Translations under genes and position numbers: made by a program | Assembly (NCBI GenBank): GCA_039881145.1 | Contig: JAYKKI010000088.1 | Span: forward strand, 124,001 to 188,000 | Direction of reading: 5' to 3' | Origin: Druceiella hillmani | Lineage: Eukaryota; Arthropoda; Insecta; Lepidoptera; Hepialidae | DNA: 64,000 bases | The notes under the pieces: generated by a model | What the model saw: the letters and a program-made list of their open reading frames with translations, nothing else | Told to the model about the DNA's origin: nothing | Databases searched by the model: none | Shown: piece by piece, positions 35,801-50,800 of the stretch | How the letters are laid out: each line of letters opens with the position of its first letter | How positions within the stretch are numbered: position 1 is the first letter of the stretch

Positions 35801-38800
35801 TATAAACGAGCTGACCGAATTAAGTCAGAAAGAACCAGCAAGATGCAAAGCTGGCCTGACATTATGTCAGAAAGAGCCAAGAATACACAAAGTTGGCCGA
35901 ATTAAAAGGCGCATCTTGCCATTAGAACATTTTAACTCCCAATACATCTTTCTTAACTTGCAGAAGAGCAGATGGAGAAAACAAATCGGGTGCTCGAGGA
36001 GGCAGATATCGAAGAGGAGAAACGCGATGTGATACACCGCGAGATCGGAAAGTTTCGCGAGATAATGAAGGTTGGTGTCCGGTACCTATACGCCTTCCCA
36101 TTATTTCATCCTGTAATGACTACTTCTCATATTAATCTGAAGACTGCTATTTATATTACAATGACACATAAAATTTTATTTTATTGTGTGTACTGATTAT
36201 ATTGTAATTTTTAGTACTTTTCGACGCTGGCAGAATTACCATTTTTACATATTTGTTACTGTGATTTCTAATTTTAACAGGATATGTTATACCGATGCGT
36301 TGGCGGTTTTGGTGTTTAGCGATTGGTAATTTTACTAATAAGTTATATTTTAACAATTTTTTTTCTGTGTATTATTTATATCTATGTAAAGATAGATTGA
36401 CTGACTGTTCTTATTGATTGTATACTATGAAGTGTTGATGGTCTGAATTCTCACTGGCTTCTCGTTAGGTATGGGCAGTTCTCGATGTTAGCCGAGGCGT
36501 CTAGTAGCGAACATCACTTGCAATAGGCCCGTCGGTGAGTCTAATGTTACAAAACAACAAAACAAAATATATATCTATTTATATGTTATATATATTTATT
36601 TCTTTTTATATACGTTATACATTTTAAATGAGTCATCAAATATTAAAAGATTGTAAATATAACTTTAGTGGCTATTTTTGTATATAAATATATTTATACG
36701 TTTGTATATATATATGTATATATACTCCAATTATGTATTATGTAGCTATTTATGTATTCATTCCTATATACGACATTGTTTGATGTGTTTTTGTTAGTGA
36801 TGCAAATGTGAATTTTGGTTTGAGAATGGCAACATTTGTTGTCACGATAATAATGTCAACATTAATTAAATGACAATTGTATCTGTTATAATAGGGCTCG
36901 GATCTTTTGGAGTGATGAAAAATCCTTATAGAATTGTTCTAAAACAGCTCCATAACAATAAGCAAATGAAACGAAGGTCTTATCAGTGTTATAATAAGAT
37001 ATTGAAGAAATATTTTTGGTTATTTTGTATTTCAGCAAATGACACAAAACGTATAATATTCTTTACACTTGTTGGATTTTCCATTTTGTAAATTAGTGCG
37101 CAAAACATATCAATTTAACGTGACGAGCAAATGTCGAAAATTTCTGTGTATAATTATACCTAGAAATTTTCGGAATTTGCTTGTCATGTTATGAAAAAAA
37201 CGTATTGTTGTTCACGTTCAGACACTCGGAAATAAATAAAAGTTCTTATAACAGAATTGGGGCAAATTCTATATTTAATTGAAAATATTTTATATTCATG
37301 AAGTAACGTAGTCACCAACAGCAATCGAAGTTTTTTTTATTTTTTAATTAACCTAAGGCTAATAATAACTTAATGAGTTTTTGTCATGTACCTGTATTCA
37401 TAAACTGAAATATTCGCGCATATTGTATGGCTGTAGTGTGCAGTACTTTTGAGGAAAATTCCATAGATAATGGACAGTATCTGCCATTTTACTGCTTTCC
37501 TTAAGTGGTTACTTAGAAACATTAAAACACAAAGTAGCTTGTGGTGATATTTTAGTAAATGCCTAGAATTTACATATGTGAGCAGACAAAAGTTTAATAA
37601 TATTTGACTCAAGAGCATCGAAGGTTATTTTGGCGAGTAATACATTGACATATAAAATGAGTCAAATTTAAAAAGCGATGTTGATTTCGTTAGGATACAG
37701 TTCTTGAAGCACTACTACAAATAGTCTCTGACCAACTTGTAATGAATGACTATAAGAGACCTGCTGATAGTAGGAAACTAATTTGTGTAACATTATTTAT
37801 ACAAATGAGCTTCAAGTGTATAAATATTGTCGATTATAATATATTGAACTAGTTGGCCCTTGTGAACAATTCGCAATATTGTGAAAAGGATAAATTGTGT
37901 AACGGTATTTATACAAATGAGCTTCAAGTGTATAAATATTGTCGATAATAATCAACTGAACTAGTTGGCCCGTGTGAACAATTCACAATATTTTGAAAAG
38001 AATAAATGAAAGCTATTTTAACTTTGAATGTAATAATAAAAGCTCATTGTAAAAAATCATTATTATGTACATGTTTTATTGTAAAACATTAAAAGAGCTG
38101 TTTAAAATATAAATAATTACTGTTTGAATGACTGTTGTGCGCGTTAGATTGTCAATAGATGGCATTGTTTTAAATAGACAACTGTCATACATCTTAGTTA
38201 AACAGACTGTTAATAGATGGCGCTGTTTACAATATAAACACCATTAAGAAATAATGCATAGAGAAATAAAAAATTTAAAAATCTGATTGAACAATTAATT
38301 TTTGATTGTTTGCTTATTAAGTAAGAGATGAAGATAATCTTCAAAAGGATATCTCAATCATGGGTTTTGATGAAATATTAAGGGTAAAAAACACCTTTTA
38401 TATACTCAAAAATACAGTTCAACGATTGGTTTTAAACATTAAATGACACGCTTATTGATTACCAGCTGATGTTTAGCTGTGCGCGAAGTTAGCTATAACA
38501 GTCGCTGACGCTAATTGACCAACCATGTGCACGGAACGAACTCTGTGCATTCGCTTAACCAAATTCTAAAATAGTGTCGTTAATTTATAGAAATTTTACA
38601 ACCAACCCTTAGCAATACATTTACAGGCCACTGCACTGTAAGAAATAACTCTATGCGTTAGTGCAGTTTGTGAATACGGGGCGTGAATCTTTATATATAA
38701 AACTCAGTGTACATTTGTAGGTATACTTTTTACTGGCTCCTACAATTTTCATCCGATTTCTCTAAAATTGTCTCTATGCCCTAACAACAAGTCTTTATGA

Positions 38801-41800
38801 TTAATGGTCCCCACCCACCTTACCCCCATATGGTGGGTGGAAGTTTGAAAAAGATAGCAACGTCATGTAATTAGTTAAAGCCGAATATTTTTATTTGTAT
38901 GTTTATCCGTTTGTTTTCGCATTTCGCAATTGATACAACGGAATTTTACAAGACTTTCACTGTTGTCTAGTTTAATCTTTTGGATAATGTATACACGGTG
39001 TCCGGGAATAAGTGTCGGATAAAGAAAGACGCATTCTTTGACTGAAAGATAGTTGATTGTCGTTAAAATAAAATTTAAAAAATGACTTCAGAAAATTTAT
39101 AATAATATTCATAATTAATTGTCATCTTTTTCGCACACACGATACTTGTGCACATTATTCAGCGACGCTCAGGGGAATAACCTGCCAACAGCTGCAAAAA
39201 CATCTAACTGCCCGGGTAAGCACTGCGCTCCAGGCAAGTATTGGGTGTGTTAAAAAGAGTTATCTGTAATATTTTTTTTGTACTCAATTAGAATAAGGCG
39301 TGTGTTACGTTTTATTTTAACAACAATTTATTCCTTTATAGTCAACGAATAGCGTCTTTCTGTTTTCGACACTTGTTTCCGGGTACAGTGTATAGCGTAA
39401 AACATCATGATGCAATAGAAAAGAAATAGAAGCTTCCGGAGTGTCTGAAAGAACCGTATTAGGAAAACTCAAATAATCCTTGGTTTTTAAAATAGTTTTC
39501 AACCTTGCTATAAACAGCTGTCGAAAACTATACAAACTTGTCCACTTTTGTATTGTCGCTGTTATAAAGCATAGTTAATAACATTATATGTATATTTTAT
39601 TACAAACATTTCCGTAGACTAGTAATGTGGTGGTTTGATAAGTGTGTTTATTATAGTGCCGTTTTAAATATGGGACCTATTAATTAAGATTGTGAACTAG
39701 TTGATCAAACAATTGCAATCTGCCTTTTGGACGAAGGATACATACATCAATATTTACGGAGAATGTCTCAGATTCTGAATAATATGTTTCTTGGTTTAGC
39801 ATGCTAGAATATGGTATCGGCCGAGAAACTGAACTGAAAGCTGAAGTATATTGCAGTACTCTTTGCAGATTAATGGAGTCTATATTGGTGGAATATTTTA
39901 GTGGATCCATTATGAAAGGTGTTTCATATAGCATTACACGCAAAGTATTGAAGCGAGATTGTTCCAGCAGCTAGCATTGTGAGCAATCAAACAATGTCGA
40001 GTGTTAATGATTTATGTTCTAGTATTTTTTAAATGAAAATGTTAACCCAATCAAGATAACATGAAGATTATGTTTACAAGTCAATAATTTTTGTTGTCCA
40101 CAATTTAATATCAGCTTTGTCCAAGCACAATTTATTATGTTACAACAAAAATTATGACTTCCTGGACGACTGCTTACAGTTAGAATTGGAAGAAACTGAG
40201 GAATCCTTTTGGATAAACTTGGCAGTGTGCATTTTAGATTGCGTTAAATAAATACTGTGCAACTTAAAATTGCTAAGAAAGTTTATTTACTGTAAGAAAT
40301 ACTATGTCGCACAGCCGTCGGTATGAAACAGAAAGGAAAGGAAATTAGTATGATGTATTTGAAGTGCTTTCTCATCTGCGATTACTGGTTCACTATATCA
40401 TAAAAAAATTAAGCGGAACTAGGAAAAGCAAAAATACATTTAATTGGTGGCACGTATCTGGCGATGGTTTTTCGATTTTATGCAAAGAAGATTTTGAATG
40501 CATTGATTTTCTAATTCGTACATATTTATGGTACAAAGTGACGAGTAAGCCTGGGACTTCCTGGAGAAATGCCATTCGAATATTTGCAGTATTTTTAAAG
40601 TATCTCTGGAGATATATAAATCTGGAAAGTTAATTAAATAACAGGTCTTCTAAAACATTTGCAAGCACAAAAAATTATTTTTATATATTTCTCACGCTAG
40701 AAAAAATTATTATTTATTTATATATTATATGTATTTATAATTATATGTATATATAAACATGAATATGTTATATATTATAAACATAGTATAAATGTAAAGG
40801 TTGCAAAACTCTGCATTTGTGAGTTGCGAGTTAGCGACATTTTTAACAAAGATGGCTATCTGACGCTTCGTTTTTAATTTGTATCTTAATTTGACTTCGT
40901 AAATTTGATACGGCTGTACTTAGCTCTGAATACTCTGTGCAATGACTGAAAGTAACCAAGAAGTGTTCTCTTTATCTCTGGAGACCCTTGGAAGTTTTGA
41001 TGGTAAAAAGCAGGTTTTATGAAATAAAAGGTTTTTAATACAAAAAAGGATATTATAGACAAATTGTAAAAAGAATGGCTGGAATAAATTGACATTGATA
41101 ACCAAGATATGAATTTGGCAGAAATGTTCGTTATGTTATGTTACTTTATGTAGGTTCTTAATAAAAAATTATTTTTTCTCTTATAACGATTTAAATGCTT
41201 AAATTTCTTAAAACAAAGTAACCAAACTGGAATAGGTACAATTGATAGCGCCAAAATGTTTAATTTACGGACTACAGAATTTACAGTTTTTAGTAAAATA
41301 ATATAGATTAATTAAAAACTAGTAAATGTTGTAAATAGGATAGAGGTATCTGTCTGTTTTTGACTTTTGTGGACTGTGATGCGCATTACTAAGTATGATG
41401 TCACTAATTTAATGTTGACGTCCTTATCTAAACATTAACTTTAAATCTTTTTAACTCAGTGAAATTTTAAACTTTGCTGAAAATTGTTTCACTCATCGGC
41501 TTGTACCTTGAAATTATAAATTATGAACCAAAATATTACTCAAATTGGCGGTAGTTATTTATGATGAACTACCAAGATTGGGGCTAGTTATTTATAATGA
41601 ACTACCTCAATGTTTTTGTGAAGGCCCACCTTTTTAACCCACTCGTTTTGGGATATGGAGTGAGTCAGTATGTCTGTACTTTAACTGTTTAGTGCCATGT
41701 TTTTTTACTCATATATACTTAAAAATGCCAAAGAAATCTTTTGTTTTTAATGTCATTTACCCTTGTCTCGAAAAAAACTGTATCTCTTCCAAAAATTATC

Positions 41801-44800
41801 CAATTTTAATAATTTTTTCGGTGTTTTCTTAATAAAAACTTGTACAAGGATAATAAAATACAAAGAAAATTATGGAAATATATATTGTGAACAAAAATTA
41901 TAACAAAAACTGAAATCAAGGTCACATCGTATTTTCGCAGTCTGGTATATCCTCCGTATCAGCAAAATAATTGTTATCGTCACTATTATCACTATCACTC
42001 AAAATTTGCATTATGCCAAATTGTGAGCGCACCACAATATCACTTCCAATATCACTTTCTTCACAATTTGAAAAATTTTCACTCCGATTATTTTCGTATT
42101 CCGACATTATGGGTTAAAAATTTTCTTTTCTTGGATCCTTTGTATATTGTAATTACTAATAATAATATAATTTGAACTTTATGTAACATGTGGAAAGATA
42201 AAAAATTAGCGATGCGTGCGCGCTACCTCCCCTACCGCATGCTAAACAGCAACTGATTTCGCGAGCGCCATCGCGCTAGTGGCAAATTTACTTAGTATGC
42301 GCACGAGTGTGATGGCACTCGTCAGCGCTCAAGTGGTTAAATAAATATATACAAGTTCGATCTTCAAGCATAAATCACATAAAAGTTAACTTTTCTAGAA
42401 TAAACTTTAGTTTAAAACATGCTATATAATCTCTAAATCTTCTTATTTGTGCGATTCGTTGCATCACGTATTGTTTCGTTAGGACAAATATAACATTTTC
42501 TGTTGATACATGTGTTTTTCACTGTAGAAAAGTATGTATTTAATTACACAGAGCGAGAAACATTCGACGTGTTTGTGTACTTTATGACTTAAATTATATA
42601 TTTCGTTAGCTGAAGAAACAATATATAATTTTTTTATTTTCATTCTTTGCACTATTTAGGTATAAAATTATTAACCTTTGTTAAATTTTAGTTAAAAATT
42701 ATATTTTTGAGGTAATGAATTGTATTCTTATAGTGTCAAGTACTCCTAAAGTTTATAATTTAATTGTCTTTGGCTATAGGTTCATCTGGAAATCTTCAAT
42801 TATCATTAGAGAATATATTTAAAGTAAATTTAAATAAAACTATTTAAAACTTGTGTTCCTATTTTTAAATAAGAAAAAAAAATCGGTTTTATACCAATTT
42901 CAAAAGGACATATTAGATTCGCTATATTGGATTTGTCAAAAGTTGAGATACCAAAGACAATTTTGAAATGCAGGAATGTTAAAAATGGAAAATAATTGTT
43001 AACAAAGTAACTTATGAACACATATACGAGTATGTGTCTGAAGAATGCTATACCAGCGTGAAAGTTACATGTGCTAGGATTGTGCTCTGTGGCATGTGGT
43101 TTTTATTGATTACTCTATTTCATTAAACAAAATGTCAAAAGTGAATGATGGCTATGGTATCCAGAATGCATGAGCGTGTTTAGGATTTCAATATTTGTAA
43201 AGAACAAGTAATTGAAGTATCTTCAAACAAAGGTGTAACTTTTTTGCAAATATAATATTTTACATTTTTATCGGGCAAAAGTCTATGATAGCCATCATTG
43301 TTTGATTAATAAAAATTAAGTCATCGTGGGAACAACCGAGATTCGCCAGTAAAGCAATGCCGAAACACGGATATACAAAATATAAAGGACGGAGCGGACG
43401 ATATAACTAACGGAGCTATAAGGAATGGTAACTATGAGATTTGCATCATCGTTCGTCAGCCATGTGAGTAAGGTATTACAGTAACAATTTGTGAATTCAT
43501 TACCTTATATGGAATATGTTAAATGAAAGATTATACTTAATGTAAATTTTGGATAAAACTTTACTTTTAAGATACAGTGTGTAAAAAGTCCTAGTCATAT
43601 TAGGAATAAATGTTTTGTGAATTCAGTTGTTCACTCTTAAAGTTTGAATGACACTTCCTCTTATATTTCAGGCAGGCATCATTTAGACAGAAAGAGTTTT
43701 ATTTGATTGCAAAGGGCAAACCGCTTATGATACATTTATTTTATAAGAAGAAAACACAAACAAAATGATAATGAAATTCTTTAGCAAGCTTAATAAAATG
43801 TAATGTTATTTGTGTTAAAATTATGTATATATAAAAAATAATAAAGGTACATAATAAATAACAATGTTAAATGCATCTAAAAATAAAGATATTTAAATAG
43901 ACATAGACAAAATGGTGGCATTTGTTTCTTTTGTCAAATGAACTCAATGTTACCAGTATGATAAAGGTATTAAAATTTGAAATATGACTATGATTTTAAG
44001 ACACTGTTTTGTAAGATAAATGAAATAAAATTATGTTGCAAATTTGACATTTGATAATAAAATGATTTTGAATGTGCATGTATAACCAGTGTTGTTAATC
44101 TTAAATTCTTTTTCAGCTTAATATATTTGTATTTTCAATGTATTTTTTCTCAGCCATTTGTCGCAGCTCATTTTGACATTGCGTTAAATGTCGCCATTTT
44201 TACAGCTACACACACTTTGGACATATTTGTATAAGTGTGAAGAGATGCAACGCATAGAAAGATGACAGACTTGATATTCGACGCGCATCTGTCGTATGAA
44301 AATATTTTTGATATAATTTATTCCAACTTTTTATGATTAATGTTGTTTTTATTTCAATTTATGTTCGATGATACGTTTTTATTACATGAAATATGTTTTG
44401 TTCAATTAATGGTGGGTAACCCCTGGTAAATGGCAGTTCGTTTTATTTGTAAACCTAGCTTGACCATATTTTTCAGATATTTTTTCGTCTATGCATTTTT
44501 AAAGAAATATATATATATCTATTTAAGGTCAGCAATCAGCAAAGTAGTATGAACTCGTACCTTGCGAAATTTTGTTATTGAATTTATATTAGGTGATTTT
44601 CATTGCACACTTCATACTTATTTCTGTTTCATAGTTTTGTTTGGCCTAATGACAGATCCAATTTTAGTCATGAAAGAATGGCACATACAAGATATGTTTT
44701 GAGTCAGATCCCGTATCGTCTTTATATCATCACAACTTCTATGAAGTAGTAGAGACAGAGGTGGCTGTAGGCTGTGGCTCTGGAATGCTTTACTTAATAT

Positions 44801-47800
44801 TCTCCTATTTTTAACGTTCTTTTAGTAAATATTGATTCTGTATTAGTAATGCTCAAAGCATTACTAATACAGAATCAGTATGTTAAAAATAGATAAAATT
44901 ACAATCAAACCACCAGCGTGGACCAGCGAAAACGGACTTGGATTAATAGAAAAAGAATTTAATTTAAAAAAGAGCTGGTATTTTCTTCAGAATTAAAAAA
45001 CAAAATAATTGCAATCGGCAAATAAAAAAATAAAATATAATTTATGTTCTTAGTACAGAACAAAGGACAATCTTTTTAAACATGGATATGTTGTTTATTT
45101 AATATATCAAGAATTGAAAATAACAATAAAAACAATGAAACATATAATATTTCAGAATAAAATAATCAGTATTGATTGTTTTTTAAATATATTGCTTAAA
45201 TGAATTAAAATTAAATAGTTAAACAGATAGTGACATTCTTGTTGTGTTTTGTGCAAATTAATGTGTAATCTGCTTTTATTTGAGTTTTACGTGGTTTTTT
45301 CGTTGACCCTGTTGGGCATGTGAGTTTCATGGATTAGCGTGTTAGTGTATACAGTGTGACACAATCTGAACTGATTTCTTCTTGACGGCTTGAAGAGTTA
45401 TGTAAAATTAGTTCCTACAAACTATTTTAAAAAATATCATCTTTTTCTAATAGGTAATTTAATTTAAAAAATACTTAGGGGTCTCTTTTTTTCATTCTCT
45501 CTATAAAAACATTATTTTTATTCTGGTAACACCAGTGCCACATGGAGTTTTACTGATCTGTAAATTAAGATACCTCCATAGTTATTCCGGACCGCAGTCT
45601 AACTAAGCTTCGAGTAGAATTCACACTTAACCTTTACTTAGTTTTTTATTTGATATGTTTTATGTCGTCTTACCTACACGTAGACGATTTTGTTCGCATT
45701 ATGCTATGTTCATTACTGTGCATCACCTTTTTCTAAGCGCAAGAAAGAATCATTATGACACAAGTACTACTTGCATCCCTTATCATAATACTTAACGATA
45801 ATAAGCTCTCTTATTATTCAAAGAATTCAAAGGGGCATTGTTAGTACATTAGAAATGGAATTAAAAATAATTAAATTATATTTTGACTTATCTCAAATGT
45901 GATGTTCTAAAACAAAACTTGACTAATTGACATTTTTTCTTCAGCAGAATAGGAGAAATATGTATCATGGATTTTATTAAGCTTTTCATGGAATATATTA
46001 TGATTTGTGAGTGCCTACCAGGGGTTAAGTTCATTTAAACTGTATACTTAAATAAATTCAAACACTCCTACTATTATGTTTTATGATTGTTTTTATTTTT
46101 CTCGCAAAATATATTATTAATATTTATTCAAATCGCCACTTCTCTTGTTAATCACTGAATTTCCAAAAGAAGTATAGCATATAACCCTATAAAAAATAAA
46201 GCCTGTGCCCGGCAGACATTTTAACATTTAACACTGTTATGTAAATGGTGAATGTTGAGAAGTTTCTATGGTTTACTATTTCGTTTTATTGCTTAATTTT
46301 TATAAGAGCTCTTTGTAAAGTTGTGGGCCTAAACCATAAAAATAATCAATTTCACTCCTTCCATTTGTTCGCTTCTCCAAACTCCTCAAAAACTGATATG
46401 TTTTATCTCCTTATTAGTTGAAATTTCCACAGTGTAAAATAATTTTTTATTTAGGAAGAAAATTATTTTTGCCATATCGGGTGAATGTGGGTGAGGGGGG
46501 GGGTTTACTTCAAACCGGAGTTCATACATACCATTGTAACAACAGAGGTGTAAAAAAGTATGTTACCTTGATGAAACAGGACCTTCTGTTTTGCCATCCT
46601 TTTGATTATTTTTGTTGAATATTTTCAGCCAATTGAATTAATAAATTGATGTAATATTAATCAGTGATAATTTTGCCTTTAAAAACGTTGATGCCATGAC
46701 TTCGCGCTAATGAAGTTGGCTTTACCTTGTTTGATAGTAGAGAATTCTGGTGTTACAACTGTTTTGACTGTCTTCACAATCTAGCAGTGTTCGCCAAGTT
46801 TCATCCATTGTTACTAATCTCATCAAGAAATGAACAGCATCCATTCTACACAATTTCAAACTACTCTTAGAAATGAACAGTACCATTCTACACAATTTCA
46901 AACTACTCTTAAAAATGAACAGTATCATTCTACACAATTCCAAACTACTTATAGAAATGAATAGCATCATCTACACAATTCCAAATTACTCTTAAAAATG
47001 AACAGTATCACTCTACACAATTCCAAATTACTCTTAGAAATGAACATATCATTCTACATAGTTCTAAACTACTATTAGAAAAGTGATGTGATACTCTCTT
47101 GCACATAAATACCTTTTAAAAGTACAATTCTGTGTTCGAAATGTAGTATATTCATTTAATCATAGATTCATTAAAATCTTTGAAAAGTCCAATTCTGTGT
47201 TCGAAATGTGATTTATTTATTTATTCATAGGTAAACTAAATATACCTTTGGAAGTTTAATTCTGCGTTTGAAATGTAATATATTAATTTAATCATAGATT
47301 CACTAAAATCTTTGAAAAGTCCAATTCTGTGTTCGAAATGTGATTTATTCATTTATTCATAGGTTCACTAAATATACCTTTGAAAGTTTAATTCTGTGTT
47401 TGAAATGTAATATATTAATTTAATCATAGATTCACTAAAATCTTTGAAAAGTTAAATTCTGTGTTTGAAATGTGATTTACTCATTTAATCATCGGTTCAC
47501 TAAATCCCTGTCGTCTCTTTGTACTCTGTATACAAATTTAGTACTATAAAATTTTAATTTTGGTTTTGTACCTTTTTGCACAATCCCGTTGGATTAATTG
47601 ATTAAAAAATTTTCAAAAATGATCTGAACAATTTAGCATATATTTTATTATAATAAAAAATTATATTAATAAAAAATTCTTAAAAATTATCTGAAAAACT
47701 TAGCATAGATCTGTGTGAAATTTCAAAATTTTGATTAAATATTTTCTATACGAGCCAATAACTTTTATAAAACTCTAGTATACCACATTGAAATAGTCTT

Positions 47801-50800
47801 ATGTTAAAAATAATGTGGACTCCCATTTCATTTGGTTGACACAACATCTGTATACTCTAATATTGCTTGTGACAAACAAAGACACTTAAATCATACATTA
47901 TTTATTAAACCTGGCAAGAATGAAAAATTTATATCATAAATATTTATATAATCAACCATTTACGTAGGTGAAATATATCCAGTGTTGGACAAAGGTCTTT
48001 TCTAGTTTTTCCATGCTTTGTTTGCAGCCGTTCTAATACACTACTTGCTTGCTGTTTTTTTTACGTTGTCGATCCTTCTCTTTGTGAGTTGCTCTCCTCA
48101 CAAAGTGAAGGACCCGTGCTTCTCCTATTTTGTCTTGATCTCCAGAAAGTTACTTAAATGACTATCTTTACTTATCTGGCCTTGTTAAGTGACCAATCCA
48201 AGTCTTGCTATTCTCTCTGTAATAACAGTTACTCAAGATCTGTGGCATATTTTACTGTTATAAATCTTATCTCTCTAGGTGATTCTCAAAATGGCTCGGT
48301 GCATGGATCGTTGAGTAACTTGAAGAGTAACCTGTAGAAATAACATATCTTTAACCATTTACATACAGAGGTTATATTTTTTGCCGTTTACTAAGGAATA
48401 TCTTTATGTATTAATATCTCGCATCGATCATTTTCGTAAAAGATTTATGTCAAAAATTTCTATCTATTTGCATAGAAAAACTTTATAAGAATATTCTCTA
48501 CTTTTCACCGTTTATGAAGTTAACATTGTAAAACACCTCATTTAGTCTTTACGTTTTTATTTTTTATTACACTTTTCTTTTTCATTTAAAGCTGTGTGTT
48601 TTTATTGTCTATACGTATTTTAATTGTCCAAATCTTCATTTTCTATGATAATATTTAGTACACCCACAATGTAGTAAAGCAGTTTTGCTATCCATTTTTA
48701 TTACAATCATTTTAAAAAATAAGTTTTTATATTTATCAGTTTACATACGATAAATATCCACAAACTTTATTTTTGTGCATTCAGTATATACTTGTAAAGC
48801 CTTGCATGGTCGAGTTTAGGTACAGCAATACGTGTTTGAATATGAAGCAATTATAAATGGTATATATTTATATAAATTGACGGAAACTTTGTATGTTGTA
48901 CTTACACCCTATTAATGAGGTGGACTATTTGCTTTCATTGCGGCGTTGGCGCTAACAGCAGCAGGAAGAGGCGAAGGAGGTCAGCAGGAGGAAGAAGGAG
49001 AAGGAGGGGGAGGAAAGCAGTGTGAGGGAGCGCGACAGGGAGAGAGACAGAGATAGAGAGGACAGAGACAGGGATAGAGGGAAGAGTAGGGATAAGGACA
49101 GAGATAGAAAGAGCTCGAGAAGGAGAAGCAAGTCTAGGTGAGTGGAATATTATTTTTAGTAATGAAGCAGTGTTGCCAATTTCTTTTTATTGTGAAAGTA
49201 AATTTTCTTAAACTTTCGATATTTTCTTCTGTAATTAACCCCTCAAGCGTGCTTGTTACTTATAAGCAACTCTTACGCCTACGCCGTTGAAACATATATA
49301 TTTTGCTTAAAATGAAATACACGTATATACAGTATTGTATCATAAGAAAGAGAATGAAGTGATTCGTCTGTGGCGAACAGTTATTTTCGTCGTTATGATA
49401 TTTCTTCCACACAACAATAAGTGATTTTTTATATATATTTTGTTTATAATTTTTTATAGAAAAATTTAAGTCATAAATATTTATATAGTACATAGGGCAA
49501 AAATATAGAAACGTCTTCTGCAGCCTTCATTCATCCAGTATTGGACAAAGGTCTCTTCTAGTTTTTTTCCATGCTTCTCTGTTTGCAGCCGTCCTGATCC
49601 ATTACTTACCTTTTTTTTTTGTTTACGTCGTTGATCCTTCTCTTTGTGAGTCATCCCATGCTTCTCCTATGTTGTCTTGATCTCTAGAATCAGTATGATT
49701 TTTACTGCACACAAGATGCAGATAGAGCCGAAATGGCTCACCAAAAACTTAGCGATAACATAAATTTTTATTCGAATAAGTGATTTTTTATATATATTTT
49801 GATTATAATTTTTTATAGTAATAACATTGCATTTTATAATGATGTTTTCTTTGTAAGCCTCTTTTTACAGAAACGGCGAATTATATTTTTCGGTTTTAGC
49901 ATATTGAATTAGAAATGATTATATTTTAAAATAATAAATTTGATTTTTAGACTATTTAATTTATTTTTAAACATTTTGTGCTATAGATTATATAAACCAA
50001 TTCGTTTCAGGTCACGAGACCGAGACCGTGAGCGCGAAAGAGAACGGGAACGCGAAAAGGAGAGGGAACGTGAAAGGGAAAGGGAGAGAGAGAGGTGAGC
50101 TTCAGATACTGCACATTAATGAAAAAATTTTTTTTAACATAAATATTTTTTCCTGAAATAATAAAGATAGAATATTCTGCTAGTTTGACTCTAACTAACG
50201 AGATTAGGATAAGATAGAGGTAAGCTTCAGATACTGCAAATTAATGAAAAAAAAATTTTTACCATGAATATTATTTCCTGAAATATTAAAGATAGAATAT
50301 ACTGCTAGTTTGAATCTAACTAATGAGATTAGGATAAGAGAGAGATAAGCTTAAAATACTGCACATTAATGAAAAAAGTTTTGTAACATGAATATATTTT
50401 CCTGTAATAATAAAGATAGAATATACTGCTAGTTTGAATCTAACTAATGAGATTAGGAGAAGAGAGAGATAAGCTTCAGATACTGCACATTAATGAAAAA
50501 AGTTTTGTAACATGAATATATTTTCCTGTAATAATAAAGATAGAATATACTGCTAGTTTGAATCTAACTAATGAGATTAGGATAAGAGAGAGATAAGCTT
50601 CAGATACTGCACATTAATGAAAAAAGTTTTGTAACATGAATATATTTTCCTGTAATAATAAAGATAGAATATACTGCTAGTTTGAATCTAACTAATGAGA
50701 TTAGGATAAGAGAGAGATAAGCTTCAGATACTGCACATTAATGAAAAAAGTTTTGTAACATGAATATTATTTCCTGAAATATTAAAGATAGAATATACTG

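Larger units (their letters stand above)
36071..48958. other. RBM25 intron 5 (12.9 kb)
   Basis: The largest intron. It holds hairpins at 37,116 and 44,805, a 112-bp duplication (37,783), Helitron-5'-like and TIR elements (38,689-39,394), a piggyBac-like deletion derivative (41,634-42,340), repeat copy C (44,912), two tandem arrays (46,826-47,510) and one copy of a dispersed repeat (47,975-48,130). No nested gene was recognised. Confidence 0.6.

Noticed and set aside
40364..40633. 89-codon plus-strand frame in RBM25 intron 5
   Set aside because: No family recognised, no matching splice sites or neighbouring exons.
46722..46970. 82-codon minus-strand frame with SSLKLCRM repeats
   Set aside because: By-product of the 42-bp minisatellite.
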